A DNA stretch of 39,604 nt from Entrophospora sp. SA101. Its lineage: Eukaryota > Glomeromycota > Glomeromycetes > Entrophosporales > Entrophosporaceae. The stretch lies in contig CAUDNR010004533.1 of NCBI GenBank assembly GCA_958430865.1, forward strand, positions 4,080 to 43,683, given 5' to 3'. A program made the position numbers and the translations under genes. This document shows, one piece after another, positions 11,580-23,600 of this stretch (position 1 is the first letter of the stretch; every line of letters starts with the position of its first letter). A model generated the notes under the pieces. The model was not told where the DNA came from, did no database searches, and worked only from the letters and a program-made list of their open reading frames with translations.

Positions 11580-12560
11580 TAATCCTATTATTACAATATT
11601 GATTTATTTTTTCTTTTTAGCCCTTTTAACAACATAAATCATAGCAATTATAAAACTAAAAAAGTTATACCTGATATTCATCACTCAATAGATTTATCAT
11701 CATAATTTTCTTTATTCTTTGAAATATTGTTTTTACATTCATCAACAGCTTTGGCAAAATCTTCATCTTTTAAGTCAGAGATAGTAGTTTTAACATGATT
11801 ATATTTGTAATCAGGAAAAATGTAAATCTTATTTTTATCAGTAATATTGCGACTGCCTTTTTTATTATCATTGGATTATCATCAATAAGATATTGAAAGC
11901 CAAGTTACCCTATGCAAAGTTTGCATGCTTAAAATATACTTATTATACCACTAAAACACACTTAATTTAAGTAGAAATTAATTAGTGTTTTGAGCATGAA
12001 ATAAGTATGTTTTAAACATATTTCAATTGTAATTAAGCACATTTTGACTATTATAGAGAGACACTTAAAACATTCTCATTTCTTGCAAATTTAAGTAGAA
12101 AATAAGCATGATTTTCTACTTATTTTCCATTTATTTTCTACATAGCTTATTTATTTCATACTTGAACTATACTTAAATTATACTTAAACTATACTTGATT
12201 TTACTTGATTTATTCTTAAAATTAATATATAGAAAATATATTGTTTATTTAATTAAATAGACATTTTATTTATTTTTTTAAATACAAATAAATTTTACAA
12301 ATAGCAATAATAATGATAATAATAATAATAAAGTAATAACTAATTTTTTTCTTTAATTGTTATGTGAAAATAATACATTGTTTAACTATGAACCCATTTT
12401 TGAAGAAAGAATATCAATAATGTTATATACAGTATATAATAAAATTATTAATATATTGTTACATTGTTACTTACTGCATTATGCTTTGATGATCATGTGT
12501 GTAACTAATAGTAATCCCATTTTGGAAGGTAAGAAATATTAATACAATGAATTCTCACAA
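11580..12560. other. Spacer with coding relic, hairpins and minisatellite
   Basis: Recurs at about 24470-25625. On the minus strand about 11682-11858 a 58-codon frame reads NKIYIFPDYKYNHVKTTISD and ends at TGA; it looks like the broken end of an unknown gene. From 11930 to 12250 the DNA is built of AAGTA/TACTT hairpins, including perfect arms AAGTAGAAAAT/ATTTTCTACTT at 12093-12103 and 12111-12121. An 11-bp tandem array (ACTTgAACTAT type) lies at 12160-12213 and an (AAT)n run near 12305-12330. Confidence 0.55.
12160..12213. repeat. 11-bp minisatellite (ACTTRAAYTAT)
   Basis: Three adjacent 11-bp units start ACTTgaactat, ACTTaaattat, ACTTaaactat, followed by two degenerate units. It recurs in the right copy at about 25226-25279. 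Confidence 0.7.
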
Positions 12561-12569
12561 AAATTAAAA

Positions 12570-13255
12570 TCAGGTACAAGAAAAGACATAACCTGCATTA
12601 ATCATTCCTAAAGTTTGAATTTTCTTACATTTCCTTTCAGCTTTATTCATCAAAATTATGAGCATATCTTTTAGAGTTTTTGGTAGCTTTATTCCTATTT
12701 CTTCTAAAAATTTTGCTCCTTTTTCATCTTCCCATTTTTTTGCTGCTTCTCCAGCTCCAAATTCGATACTGTCTGTCATCTTTTCCAACTGATCTTAAGA
12801 TCCAATCCCTCTAGCACCCATTTTACAACTCATTCCCAATTCTTTGTTTTTATTTTGTCTAGGAGATGTAACTAAACTGGTGCTTTCACCTCTTTATTGT
12901 TAAAAAATCACTAGATTTATCAAATCAAGCCATATTAAAAAACAAAAATAACATAAAATATAAAACACCTTACTACTGAAACAACTCTAACATCATTAAA
13001 AGCTTGATCAAATATTGCATTCCATAAGTGATAATTGTACCATGCTTCAAGACAGGGTTGGCAAATTGACTGGTCCATTGAGAACAGATGGATTTTGGAC
13101 TGGTCCATTGCCATTAATAAAATACTAAATATGATTAAAATGTTACATTAATGGACCCAATGGACCATCAATTTGCCAACCCTGCTTCAAGATTATCACC
13201 AAGTAATTTTCCACTTTCAATTTCATGTACACTTTAAAAGTAGTTTTTAGTCAAC
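12570..13255 (-). pseudogene. Relic of an unknown gene, split by a hAT MITE
   Basis: Minus-strand coding fragments in order: HEIESGKLLGDNLEA (about 13185-13235), WYNYHLWNAIFDQAFNDVRV (about 12980-13045), TSPRQNKNKELGMSCKMGAR (about 12800-12865), then an in-frame TAA, then MTDSIEFGAGEAAKKWEDEK to GMINAG (12570-12779). The order and the pattern RxxD..EFGAGEAA remind me of a repeated hypothetical family in Mucoromycota and Glomeromycotina with a nuclease-like core; that link is from memory and uncertain. The MITE at 13053-13184 sits in the middle of a codon run, and the reading continues across it once its target duplication is discounted. Confidence 0.55.
13053..13184. mobile_element. hAT-type MITE, 132 bp, with 8-bp target duplication
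   Basis: Termini CAGGGTTGGCAAATTGA and its inverted match TCAATTTGCCAACCCTG, flanked on both sides by CTTCAAGA (13045-13052 and 13185-13192). CAGGG-type ends and an 8-bp duplication are typical of hAT elements. There is no coding capacity. Inside, TGGTCCATTG and related motifs repeat in both orientations. Confidence 0.88.
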
Positions 13256-13442
13256 TTACAGCAACCCTTGTACAAACTATAAATCACAGGAACTAATGAA
13301 AAAGATTACTTACATTGAATATAATACATATATTAGGTAATCAATATCATGATCTTTATTACTATCATAATTATCACCTATATATAACTCTTTAAGTATC
13401 TGTCCAACTTAAGAATTATTGAACATATATTTTCCAAAAAAA

Positions 13443-14444
13443 GATCAGCAATTTATATGTGAAGAGTATTGTAAAATCAAAAAAGTACCACTTAGAAAAA
13501 TGGTGCTGCACAGACTATATAACACCACCTCAAAAATTTGCAGAAATGTTCTGCTATTTTTGTTCTTTCCTGAGTGGATTTGAATTTTGATTTTTATTAA
13601 TAACAAGGTTGCTCTAAATTTGTCATAACTTCCAAATTTGTGATGATCTACATTTTAACTTAATGCGTAACATAAAATAAAACCAATATATAGATAATTC
13701 AAGCAATAATAAATAAATAACATTTCTAACTATCATTTATCATTAATAAAATGAAAAGGTGTAAGCTGAAAAAATTTTGGTCCTTGTATAGTGGTAATCA
13801 AGATATATATTATACAAACTCTATATTATATGTTGTTAAGTATATCAATATAATTGGATTTCGGTGAAAGAAAGACAAAATAAATTTAATAAAAATATAA
13901 AAATTGAAAGTTGCGTGCATGATTTTCATTGGTTAATTTCACTTGATTTTCGTGATACGATAATAGCTAATGATCGGATTTTATCTATGCTTGCATAATT
14001 AAAATCTTGTGATTGGTTGATCAATATTTTTGTTTCACGTAATTGATAATCCAATAAAAATTAGACAAATATTTTTATTAATTTATTAATTATTTTTTCG
14101 AATCAAATTAAATTAAAGTTGAAGTATATTATGAATTAGAAGTCTGTGAATGTTTGTGAGGTCACGAAATACTTGATTATTCTCTGCAAAGGCTTTTAGT
14201 AGGTGTATAAATAATAAATTAGATCATTTGCATTGTTTTGTGCAAAATTTAAAGCAATCTTTTCAACTATTAAAAGTCCAAACTAAGTTCCGCTCAGGAA
14301 AACTATTTTCTGCTCAGAAAAGAACTATATTATTAGTATCATCATACAAAATTTGAGATGATGTAAGTAAATGGTGGTATACCATTTTTCTAAGTGGATA
14401 CTTTTTCGATTTTTACAATACTCTTCACATATAAATTGTTGATC
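13443..14444. mobile_element. Non-autonomous element with long inverted repeats, about 1 kb
   Basis: The end starting GATCAgCAATTTATATGTGA returns inverted at 14444, and the match continues through GAAGAGTATTGTAAAA, AAAAAGTA and CCACTTAGAAAAATGGT for about 65 bp with few mismatches. Weaker inverted similarity (TTCCTGAG near 13570, CTCAGGAAA near 14300) extends further in. No transposase frame lies between. I see no clear target duplication, so the exact ends and the superfamily are open. Confidence 0.6.
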
Positions 14445-14520
14445 ATCTCTATTGTTTTTAATAAGCTTGATCAACAAATAATATACAAAAATAGATTTTT
14501 AATTATGCTATATATATACA

Positions 14521-14577
14521 CCCTCCATAAATACATGCTGTCCTTCAGTCCTGGGTGCATTTATAGAGGTCTGACTG
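14521..14577. mobile_element. Short inverted-repeat remnant with pogo-like end
   Basis: CCTCCATAAATACA (14522-14535) and TGCATTTATAGAGG (14556-14569) form a hairpin. The right side ends CTGACTG followed by TA, like the CAGTCAGACCTC ends of pogo/Tigger-type elements. It recurs at 27587-27643. It is too short to code. Confidence 0.45.
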
Positions 14578-14880
14578 TAATAATAATCACGTTACTAAAT
14601 TTTGACCCCTGAAATTCTTGGTAATACAAATGTTCACTTTTGTGGTTTATCTAAAAATCCCACTTTAACCAAATATCATAAATAAATACCCATTAAAAGC
14701 TTTAAAAAAGAAAGGAAGGCTTAATTAAGAAATATTGGATTCAAAGACCAAACCTGTGAACATTATTCTGGCACTACTAAAGATTGGCATTATGATACTT
14801 TTCAAACATTAATTTGCATAATGCGCATGATGATCTTTTCTATAACCAATTTATTTTAAAAGTATAACTAAATAAAAAAA

Positions 14881-15342
14881 TTACTTTAACTCATATAATT
14901 CAATTGTGGTATCTGACTCATTTGATCCATTATCACTTTCTTCATCACCTTCCCTAATCTTATCATTTAAATACCCTTTCACTTCCAATTCATTATCTTC
15001 ATTTTTATCCTCATATATATCAATACTACAAAATTTTTGTGCCTACTGTAATTTATAATTATTATAAATATAAACCAACTTAAACACTTGTTGTGAGGTT
15101 AAATGATTGTGTTTTTTGTCATGAATATATGAAAAGGCTGACCAATTGCACTCAGAAGCAGCAGAAGATGAAGGAATTCTTAAAATACATAAAGCAATCT
15201 TTGTTAATTCAGGAGCTGAATATTGGAATTGACTTTTCCACCAAGTTATAGAATCTACAGCATCAATTGATGCCCAACTAATATTATTAAGCGTAGGCAT
15301 AAAATAAATTTTTTTTAAAAAAAAATTGCATAACATTACATA
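14881..15342 (-). pseudogene. hAT transposase, C-terminal dimerisation relic
   Basis: The frame holds the hAT C-terminal dimerisation signature: WWKSQF, APELTKIALCILRIPSSSAA, SECNWSAF, HLTSQQVFKLVYIYNN. In the family the region reads W(W)...S..S.ER.FS and mediates dimer formation of a DDE transposase. A TAG at 15043-15045 cuts off an acidic tail that continues in frame (IDIYEDKNEDNELEVKGYLN) to TAA at 14881-14883. The N-terminal BED finger and the catalytic core are missing. The 5' side runs into the T8A9 tract where the large repeat ends. Confidence 0.8.
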
Positions 15343-15360
15343 TGGGGGCAGGACCAACAA

Positions 15361-16022
15361 AACATGGTTCTCAAACTAATTTTTAATTTTGAGAAAATCA
15401 CAAAAACAAAAAAGCCCCCTATTTTTAGATCTATGTAGTACACATTTAAATAAAAACAAGTTTTTAAACAAAAACATGACAGCGAACTTCGTGTCTTTTA
15501 CTCACACAACGACATCACTCAGAGTCAAGACAATAATAGTCTATTTTATCAATTCAAAAAAAAATACAAATAGGGTGGTTGTCCCCAGATTTTTTTTCCA
15601 TTTTTTTTTGTAGAGAAATTCCTCTCAGGCCATTTCAGCACACGGAACTCAACTTTCTACAACGTCCCTGTCCATCTTCAAGCAATTAAGTTTACAGATG
15701 ATGAGCACATTCAAACCATGAAATCATTTATCATTACACAACGTTATACAAGATGGTCTAAAAATAAAAATACCACTGCGCTGAGTGTTTCATAGCATCA
15801 GAATAACAAAAATACACGATTCAATTGATTCAATCATTTATTACAGTCAAGTATTTTACCAAATTTGGAAATCGAATCTAGAAAAATTGGAACCCCCTTG
15901 TTGATCAATTCATATATGTTACAAACGATTTAACGTGACATGTCGTGCTTTGTGAAAATAAAATTTTTTTAAAAAAAATTCTAATAATAATAATCAAAAT
16001 AATTCTTCTGAATATATATTTT
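15361..16022. other. Unique segment left of the gap, possible exon fragment
   Basis: Not repeated elsewhere in the window. About 15627-15798 (+) is open in one frame (ST..FYNVPVHLQAIKFTDDEH..., stop TAG) and follows an acceptor-like TTTGTAG. I do not recognise it and cannot find its partners. A second T/A palindromic tract lies at 15964-15978. Confidence 0.3.
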
Positions 16023-16032
16023 NNNNNNNNNN
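16023..16032. other. Assembly gap (10 N)
   Basis: Ten ambiguous bases join two contigs. The sequence to the right starts inside the duplicated NRPS-like gene, while the sequence to the left (15329-16022) is not found elsewhere in the window. Confidence 1.
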
Positions 16033-16779
16033 CATTTAAGAAATCCTGATACATTAATGACATGGAAAGATTATCTTGATGTTTTGGAAGAGTATGTTGA
16101 AATGAAATTTGAAAGACAAGAGTTGAATGATTGGCTAAAGCAACTTGTTGTGGATTTGGAAAATGTAAATTTAGAACATTATGAAAATAAAAGTGATTTA
16201 ATGTTATTTGAACATTTTAAAAGAATCAAACAATTTCAACATGGTGATGATAATGCTATTGATAGTAATAACAATCCTACTAAAAGCAACAATAGTCATG
16301 ATTTAAACAAACGAATTCAACCAAAACTAGATATAACAAACACAAAATCCAAATCATTAGGTTTACAAAAATGTCCTCCGATTTCTGAAGATTTAATTAA
16401 GTTAAACATTAATTGGTTAAGAAATACCAGTTATTTGGATGAGACTTATTATCAGCAAATAAATAAATCTTTACGAAAAAACAATAAAAAAATGAATTTG
16501 ACCAATAACGAGGCAGAAACAGGTTTATTAGGATGGATCTGTGTCACTGCACCATTGATGGTCTTTTTTTTTATAATTGATGTATTGTGGAGCATCTTGT
16601 CAAAAAACTTTTGGGAGATTGGATTCATCTTAGGATGGTTTATAACAGTCATATTTGTTGATGATAAGAATATCAATAATAGAGAAAAATCTCAAAATAA
16701 TGAAGAAAATCCCAAAAGAATAATTGTCAATAGAAAAAAACGTTTGATTAGAAGAAGAGTTGTTAATAATGGAAATTAA
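16033..16779 (+). CDS. NRPS-like reductase, C-terminal fragment (second copy)
   Basis: This repeats 1251-1997 base for base as far as I compared. It begins directly at the base after the N gap, in frame (His-Leu-Arg-Asn...), and ends at the same TAA. It holds only the end of the reductase domain, the Asn-rich linker, the two predicted membrane helices and the basic tail. The catalytic Tyr and Lys and the nucleotide motif are missing because the sequence is cut by the assembly gap, so it cannot be judged whether a full gene exists here. It is convergent with the FANCI gene downstream, as in the first copy. Confidence 0.75.
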   Translation, partial: HLRNPDTLMTWKDYLDVLEEYVEMKFERQELNDWLKQLVVDLENVNLEHYENKSDLMLFEHFKRIKQFQHGDDNAIDSNNNPTKSNNSHDLNKRIQPKLDITNTKSKSLGLQKCPPISEDLIKLNINWLRNTSYLDETYYQQINKSLRKNNKKMNLTNNEAETGLLGWICVTAPLMVFFFIIDVLWSILSKNFWEIGFILGWFITVIFVDDKNINNREKSQNNEENPKRIIVNRKKRLIRRRVVNNGN

Positions 16780-17620
16780 GCATAAATATAATTATTAAAA
16801 AATTATTACTAATGTATTTTTAATGTATTTTTAAAAATGTATTATTATAAAAAACTTTTCGAATAACGAATAAATTTTAAACAAAGCAATTTTTAATTTG
16901 GTACTTTTGGCAGATGAATAAATTCAGGAAAATACATATATGATTTCATAACTGCATGCCCTTTATCCTTTAAAAGTTTCCTTGCCGATTTTGAAGTTCA
17001 ATTTCCATAATCATGGTCCAGTTTGACAAAATAATTTGTGAGTGGATTAGCATATTAATATTACATGATTTAAAATCTGAATTAGTAAAATAAACCAGAT
17101 CCAAAACTTAATTGACAGATCATAGCACAAGATCAGAAACCGATTATTCAAGTCTAAATATATTTATTTTTCATTGTCATAAACTGGTTAATTGATGGTC
17201 CAAATGTAGGACATCATGTAGGTTTTTTATGTGGATTCACAAATATATGGACGAGTTGATTTTGTCACAGCTATTGATTATAGCAAATAACAGACTTATG
17301 GTGTATTGACAGATCATCCCAAAAAATTAGGCGGTGGAATTGATAATTGTCATTTTGTAAAGATGATGGAACATGTAAACTTTTTTTGATGATGAAATCC
17401 CAAGAGAATTGATTAGCAAAGTCTGGTAACCAGTTACTAGAATTAAACACTTTCATTAAAAATTAGAAAAGTTAGTAATGAATATCAGCTTTAATCGTTG
17501 TTGATATTTGATGTATTATTTAATTTATATACACTTGTAGATATTTTCTCGTTTTAATTATTAATAACAAATTTTTCAATTCTAAAAGATCAAGAGAAAT
17601 ATTGTCTTGATTATTACTAT

Positions 17621-20600
17621 TTAGTGTGCAATTTTTCTTTTCTTTATTGTTTTTTTAAGATCAATGTTGTTTTGATCCGAATCTTCTTCATGTATAGAAG
17701 CATTTTCATCCTCATCTTCTTTTTCTTCATTGTCATCATCACCATTCTCCTCCTTGAATTAAGATTAAATGTATTCTCAGTGAAGAATAACACTCTATGA
17801 AACAAAATCTTAAACTTGATATTAATATACAAACCATATTCACATCTTCTGCCTCTCCATTTTGTGCATTTTCTACAACCTCTCCGTTTTCACCACCATT
17901 CATTACGGTATCTTCATTTTTGTCTTGATTATTCTTTTTGGTTTTCTGTATTAAAAAATATTAGATTTAATAAATCATATCAATATATCAATATATGTTA
18001 TATAAACGTTGACAAGCATTATTACCTTTTTTGTGTTTGGTTTTTTCTTTTTATTATTGTCATCATCATCAATTTTATTTTCAAGTTCATCAATCTTTTT
18101 TGTTTCAATTCTAAAATCTCGAGCAGTTGATCGTTTAATATATTGGATTAAGTTTGCCTTCTAGTTAATTAAGTATAAATATAATGTTATTTTAACGTAT
18201 TAAATAATAAAATAATATCATCACCATCATTACTTTTGATTTTTTTGACAATTGTATTAAATAACGCTCAAATTGTTCTATCATGAAAATCAATTTAGGC
18301 ACCATTTTAGATTCTCTTGCAATTCGAGCCTAATGTTTAAAATAGAGCAATTATATATAATATTATTATTGTTATTATAAATAAATAATATATTTATAAA
18401 CCTTTTGACTTGTTGATTTGGATTTTGAACTTCCTTTTCTATTTAGACGATCGACTGCTTCATTTGTTTGCCCAAACGACATAATAAAACTATACAAATG
18501 TTCTGTTAAATGTAGACCAGTCTTTTCAACAACATCAATGAATTGTTTACTTATCTCTCCTGCTTCTGCAATTTTCTAAAAAAAATCAATTTTTTTCAAA
18601 TAATTAATTTTAAGTAATAATAAAAATAAACAAATAAAATTTTGATCATTTTACATATTTAATTAAAGATTGCAAAACTTTGTATGTTTTTTGTAAACAT
18701 TTAATTAATGCTTCAGATGGGGCTGATTGAAGTGAGGTTTGTTCAAGATGTATCAAAGTATTAATCAGGATGACCAATTTTTTACAAATTGAATTTTCAA
18801 ATTCTTTAAGATCAATTGGTTCTTCATCATCATTATATCCTTGAAAAAATATCAATTTTAATAATTATTTAATATTTATTCAACAATTATAATATAAATT
18901 ATAATTACCTTTTTTACTATTGATTAATTTCATTCTGATTAATAGCCATTCGATTTCATCATAGGTTTGCTCTATAAACTCAAGTAATATAACGCAAACA
19001 ATATTACTGGTTCTTGAATTAACAATGGCAAATTTCGGCATTTGTGATTCATCTGACTCTGAATAAACATCACAACCTCCCAGAACAGATAATATATCAC
19101 GTCCAAACTCTGACACTATATCAAAATCTGACATTTCTTTTTCCAGTTTGATCAACATACTAACAATTATTTTTGTCAGAGCAACATTATCAATTGCATG
19201 CTCTTTACATAACATTCTAAGCCATATGATCAATTCTTGGTGTCCTTTAGATTGGTTATCATTGGAGTTAAACGTGAAATATGATGATAATAATGTTATT
19301 ATTTGGCATAATTCTGATGCTTCTTTAATTCGTGGTATTTGTTCACTTAATGATGTGATTACTAAAAACTATTTATTTAATTTTTTAAAAATTAATTAAT
19401 TTTATGTTATTATTATTAATTATTTAAAAATATTTGAAGTTATATATTTATTTTTACTTCAAACTCTTTAATATATAAATCCAACCAATCATCCAGATTA
19501 CTAAGTTTTTTTTCATCTGATGGGTAAGACATTTCCAAGAAATCCATCAGTTTATCCGGCCAACACTTCAATATTACTTTACATAATAACATAAAACTTT
19601 CAATTGCTGTTGCAAGTATAGATTGATTCTAAATATGGATTTATTATATGCATATACATAAGTTTTGTTAATTCTTATAAATAATGAATTAAAAATCATT
19701 AAAAATTTTTTTACTTTATTATCAATTTGTAAACAATTGATGTTTGCTTTGTTTTTTTTAATAAATTCATTCATGAACACTTGAGCCAATGATATGCAAT
19801 ATTTTAATGTTGATTGATCTCCTGGATCAAAATTTGTTGTAATCTTTTATTTAAAAAAAAAACTTGTTATTATTAAATTCAAGAATTTTTCAATAATGAT
19901 GATAATAATTATTGTTGTAATTACCTGAGATATTTTATTATGTGCTAAAGCAGTTATATAGTTTACAAAATCTGAATTTGATCTTAAAATTGTTCCAGCA
20001 TTATTAGAGATTTGGCAATCGAAAGTATTAAATGTGAGTTGAAAGAGTTCGACAATACATTTGAAACTTAGAATAGAATATTCCGTGACTGAGGCTACAG
20101 TTTTTCGACCTAATAATTGATTAGCTTATTAATTCATCAATCGACCGGTCAACAATAATTTATTTCAAATATATATACCTCTAGCATTTACAGATTTTTC
20201 TTTTAGGATCATAAAAAGTTCCAAATATTTATTAAATAATTTTAATATCAAATTTGAAGTATCATTATTTTTTTCACGTGAAAAAAAAATATATTCAATT
20301 GATGCCTGAAAATATATAAGAAATAAAATCAATCTTAATATAATTATTGAAACAAGATAATGCATTCAATAGTAATATTATTTGGTCATAAAGATACTAA
20401 TTATTAAGTTCTTTGTTATATTATTACCTCATAACATCCAAGTAATAAAGAAGCACACATGTTATTTTGGATGCCCACATTAGTTACCATTTTATAATCA
20501 GCATCCTCGTTAATTCTAAATTCAATCATTTCTGAATAAGCAAATTTTTCGGCCAATAAATCCAACTTATTTACACATTCTGAAAGTTGCGATTCATCAA

Positions 20601-23600
20601 ATTCTGATAGTTCTAAATTTATTGTAATTATTATTTAATTAAATTAAAGTAAATTAAAATAAATATTTCAAAAGTCACTAACCATCTTGTCCAGAATTTT
20701 GTTTTTTTTTATAACTAGTTATTGATTTGCTTAAGCAAGAAAATAAACGTGGTAAAGGCTCAACAATGCTTGGTGTACCATTATTGGTTTCAATACAAGT
20801 TTCTAAATTAACTGTAAAATGAACATCCGTTTGCATTTCCAAAAATCGTTGAAACTATATAAAATAAATTATAAATATTAATCATTATGTATAGTATTGT
20901 ATGAAAATAGGAAGTTCATGTTAAAATATATACTTGAAAATATAATATATCAAATATGACGGGATTAAGATCTTGAATATCATCCATCAATTTACTCAAG
21001 CCTTCATATAAAGAAAGACGAATTTGAGACTGTTGACTGTAGCATTTACGTAATACACCTAATACATGGATATTTTAAAATAAGTATAAGAAATCAATCA
21101 ATCAAATTATTTAAACGATTAAATAACCTACCCATTATTTCTAAAATCAGCGAGTTAGTTGAATTTGAAGAGGAGTTTGAAGAGGATTGTGAAATTGCCA
21201 AAACGTTGTCATCATTATCATTATTATAATTATTGCCATTTGAAAAAATTTTCAATAATCTTAAATATCCTGTCAAGGCAACTTTTCTGGCCTCTATATC
21301 TCTATTATAAGAACATCATTATTACAAATATCAAAACATTATTATATAAAGTCAGAAAAAAAAAATTTAAACAGGTACGGTCTAATTAATTAATTACTTT
21401 GTAAATAAACATTTTCTCAAAACCAACATAAGTCCATCACGAATTGAAATGTTTCTATAAATTATTGGCTGTAATGCACGTAAAAGATGATCTGCAATAT
21501 AAGATGGAAGAAGTGAAAAGTGATCAAGAGTTCCTTTAATCTATATATAATAAAAAATATATTAAAAAATCTTATTTTTAAACAATAACAATTAATTAAG
21601 TATTTTTTTCTACTGACTCTTTGTATATAATCATTTAAAGAATCAGGTTTTTCTTTTACAATTATTTCTAATAAAGTCAAAAAATGACCAACACTAGGTG
21701 ACCTTGATACAACACGAGACTGTATTTGATCCAAAATTTCAACACGAACCATCTCATGCATCTATAATGAAATATATATATAATATAATTTTGATTATAT
21801 TTTGCAAGCTGTTAAAGAGTCAAGGTTACATTTTTGATAATCCTAACCTTGAACATTTCTAATAATATGATTACACCCAAATCACTAGCAGCTTCATTTG
21901 GTGTTTTTGATCCAATTTTTTTCTCTTTGAAAGATAAATATTTAGAAATTAATCCAAATATTTAACAAAATTGATTTAATTGTTTAGTTAATTAATTGAA
22001 TTAGTTTGATTACCAGTAATCTTTACACAAGAAGCTGATGAAATAGTAGAGTCCATGATAAAAGTTCCTAGCTGTACTAAACTTTGAATTACATTATCGT
22101 AACCAAAGGATGTTTTTTTCAATACCTTTTTAAAAAGATCATCTAGTGGTATTAAACTAACTATTTGCGATATATCTAACTCTAAAATAAAAATGAAAAG
22201 ACTTTTATTGTAGAGATATCCATCCAACATCAAGAAATAAACATGGTTGTTATTATTATTATAGTTACTTGAGATCCATTTTGCACTTTCGAGTTTTTCT
22301 TTGTCTTTATAAACAGCCATTATAGATGACTTTAGATAATTGAAAACCTTGTAAAATTATTAAAAAAATTAAAAAGGTTGGTTTTTTTTTGTGGTATTTA
22401 TTTAATTGGTTTACTTACTAAATCCTGGAATCTATGGATTCTTGCCATTGATAATAAACAGCAAAGATTGAATGGAGTCAAAAGTGATGCTTTACCAGAT
22501 TTCATGTATCTAAGAAATTCATTTCCTAATTCCTGCATGATAATAAATATTATTATTATTATTATTATTATTTTAGTTTAAACATGATTATTATTTTACT
22601 ATGTAATACTTGGTCTTGTGTTATAGCAAAATTGATATGAATAATAATAGTTCCTTCCATAATGTTAAGTTGTGTATATGATATGGAATCCATAGAATTA
22701 TTTTGTTTTTCATCACTGTCACATATAACAAAAGTATTGTATTAAATATTTCTACATAACATATGTAACCAAAATTAAAAAACAACCAACTTTTGATTAT
22801 GAGACTCCTTAATTTCCTCATCTAAAGCACTAAAGTATTCAGATATACCTTTTAATACAAGATTTTTATGTCCCTAATAATGAAATTTTAATTATTAGGA
22901 AAAATTTTTTAAAAAAATTTATGAAATGCATAAATATCAATTTATTGACCTTTCTTGATAGTAAAAGTAATTGAAAAATTAATAGTGGAAGTTCATTGAT
23001 TTCTGTTGAATCAAATTGTCTACAAAATTAAAATAAATAAAATTATTAAAATATAAATAAAATTAATAATAATTTAACAAAAAAACATACCTCAAAATTT
23101 TGTTGATCACCAATTCCAACTTTTATATATATAAAGAAAGATTTTATTAAATAAATTATTTGATTGTTATCATAACTTATTATTTAAGGTTTACCTCATT
23201 ATCTGACATTTGAATATCCCTCAATTCACCAGTTAGGCTTAGAACATTTTTTGTATTCCATCTAGAACAACACATTTTACTTATTAGATAATATTTATAA
23301 TCCTGAATTGTCATTGATTCGCCAGATGGAAGAATCAACATTTCGGTCCAAGGTTCCAGAATGTACATCAAATTTGGCAAAAATGAAAAAAATTTTTTGT
23401 ATAATGGTCTACAACTCCCTATAGCTTGAATTATACAATTGATGCACTCTACAAATATTTGTACTGTGATTGGAGAATCCAGCGAACTAAGTGATATCTT
23501 TTTTAATAAGATTATTAGTAAATTAATAGAGGAAACACAAAATATAAAGTAAAATAAATAATAAACTTATTAATTATAAACCTCTTTAATGCATATTGAC

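Larger units (their letters stand above)
1251..15328. repeat. Large duplicated block, left copy (14.1 kb)
   Basis: This block recurs at 16033-28395. The coordinate shift is 14782 up to about 9988, 13689 up to about 10868 and 12891 up to about 12000, with 13066 from about 12170 to the end. The steps are produced by tandem duplications of 1093 bp and 797 bp present only here and a 175-bp duplication present only in the right copy. Elsewhere I saw only single-base differences (for example 13629 T versus A, 15296 T versus G and homopolymer length). The right end is in a T8A9 tract next to a hAT transposase relic. Confidence 0.95.

Noticed and set aside
12357..12542. Plus-strand 61-codon open frame (copy at 25423-25608)
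   Set aside because: Opens at TTG in AT-rich spacer, hydrophobic low-complexity product, no splice or family support.
14394..14612. Plus-strand open frame (copy at 27460-27678)
   Set aside because: Runs across the end of the inverted-repeat element and has no protein character.
15389..15613. Plus-strand 74-codon open frame
   Set aside because: Low-complexity Lys/Phe runs from homopolymers; no family or splice signals.
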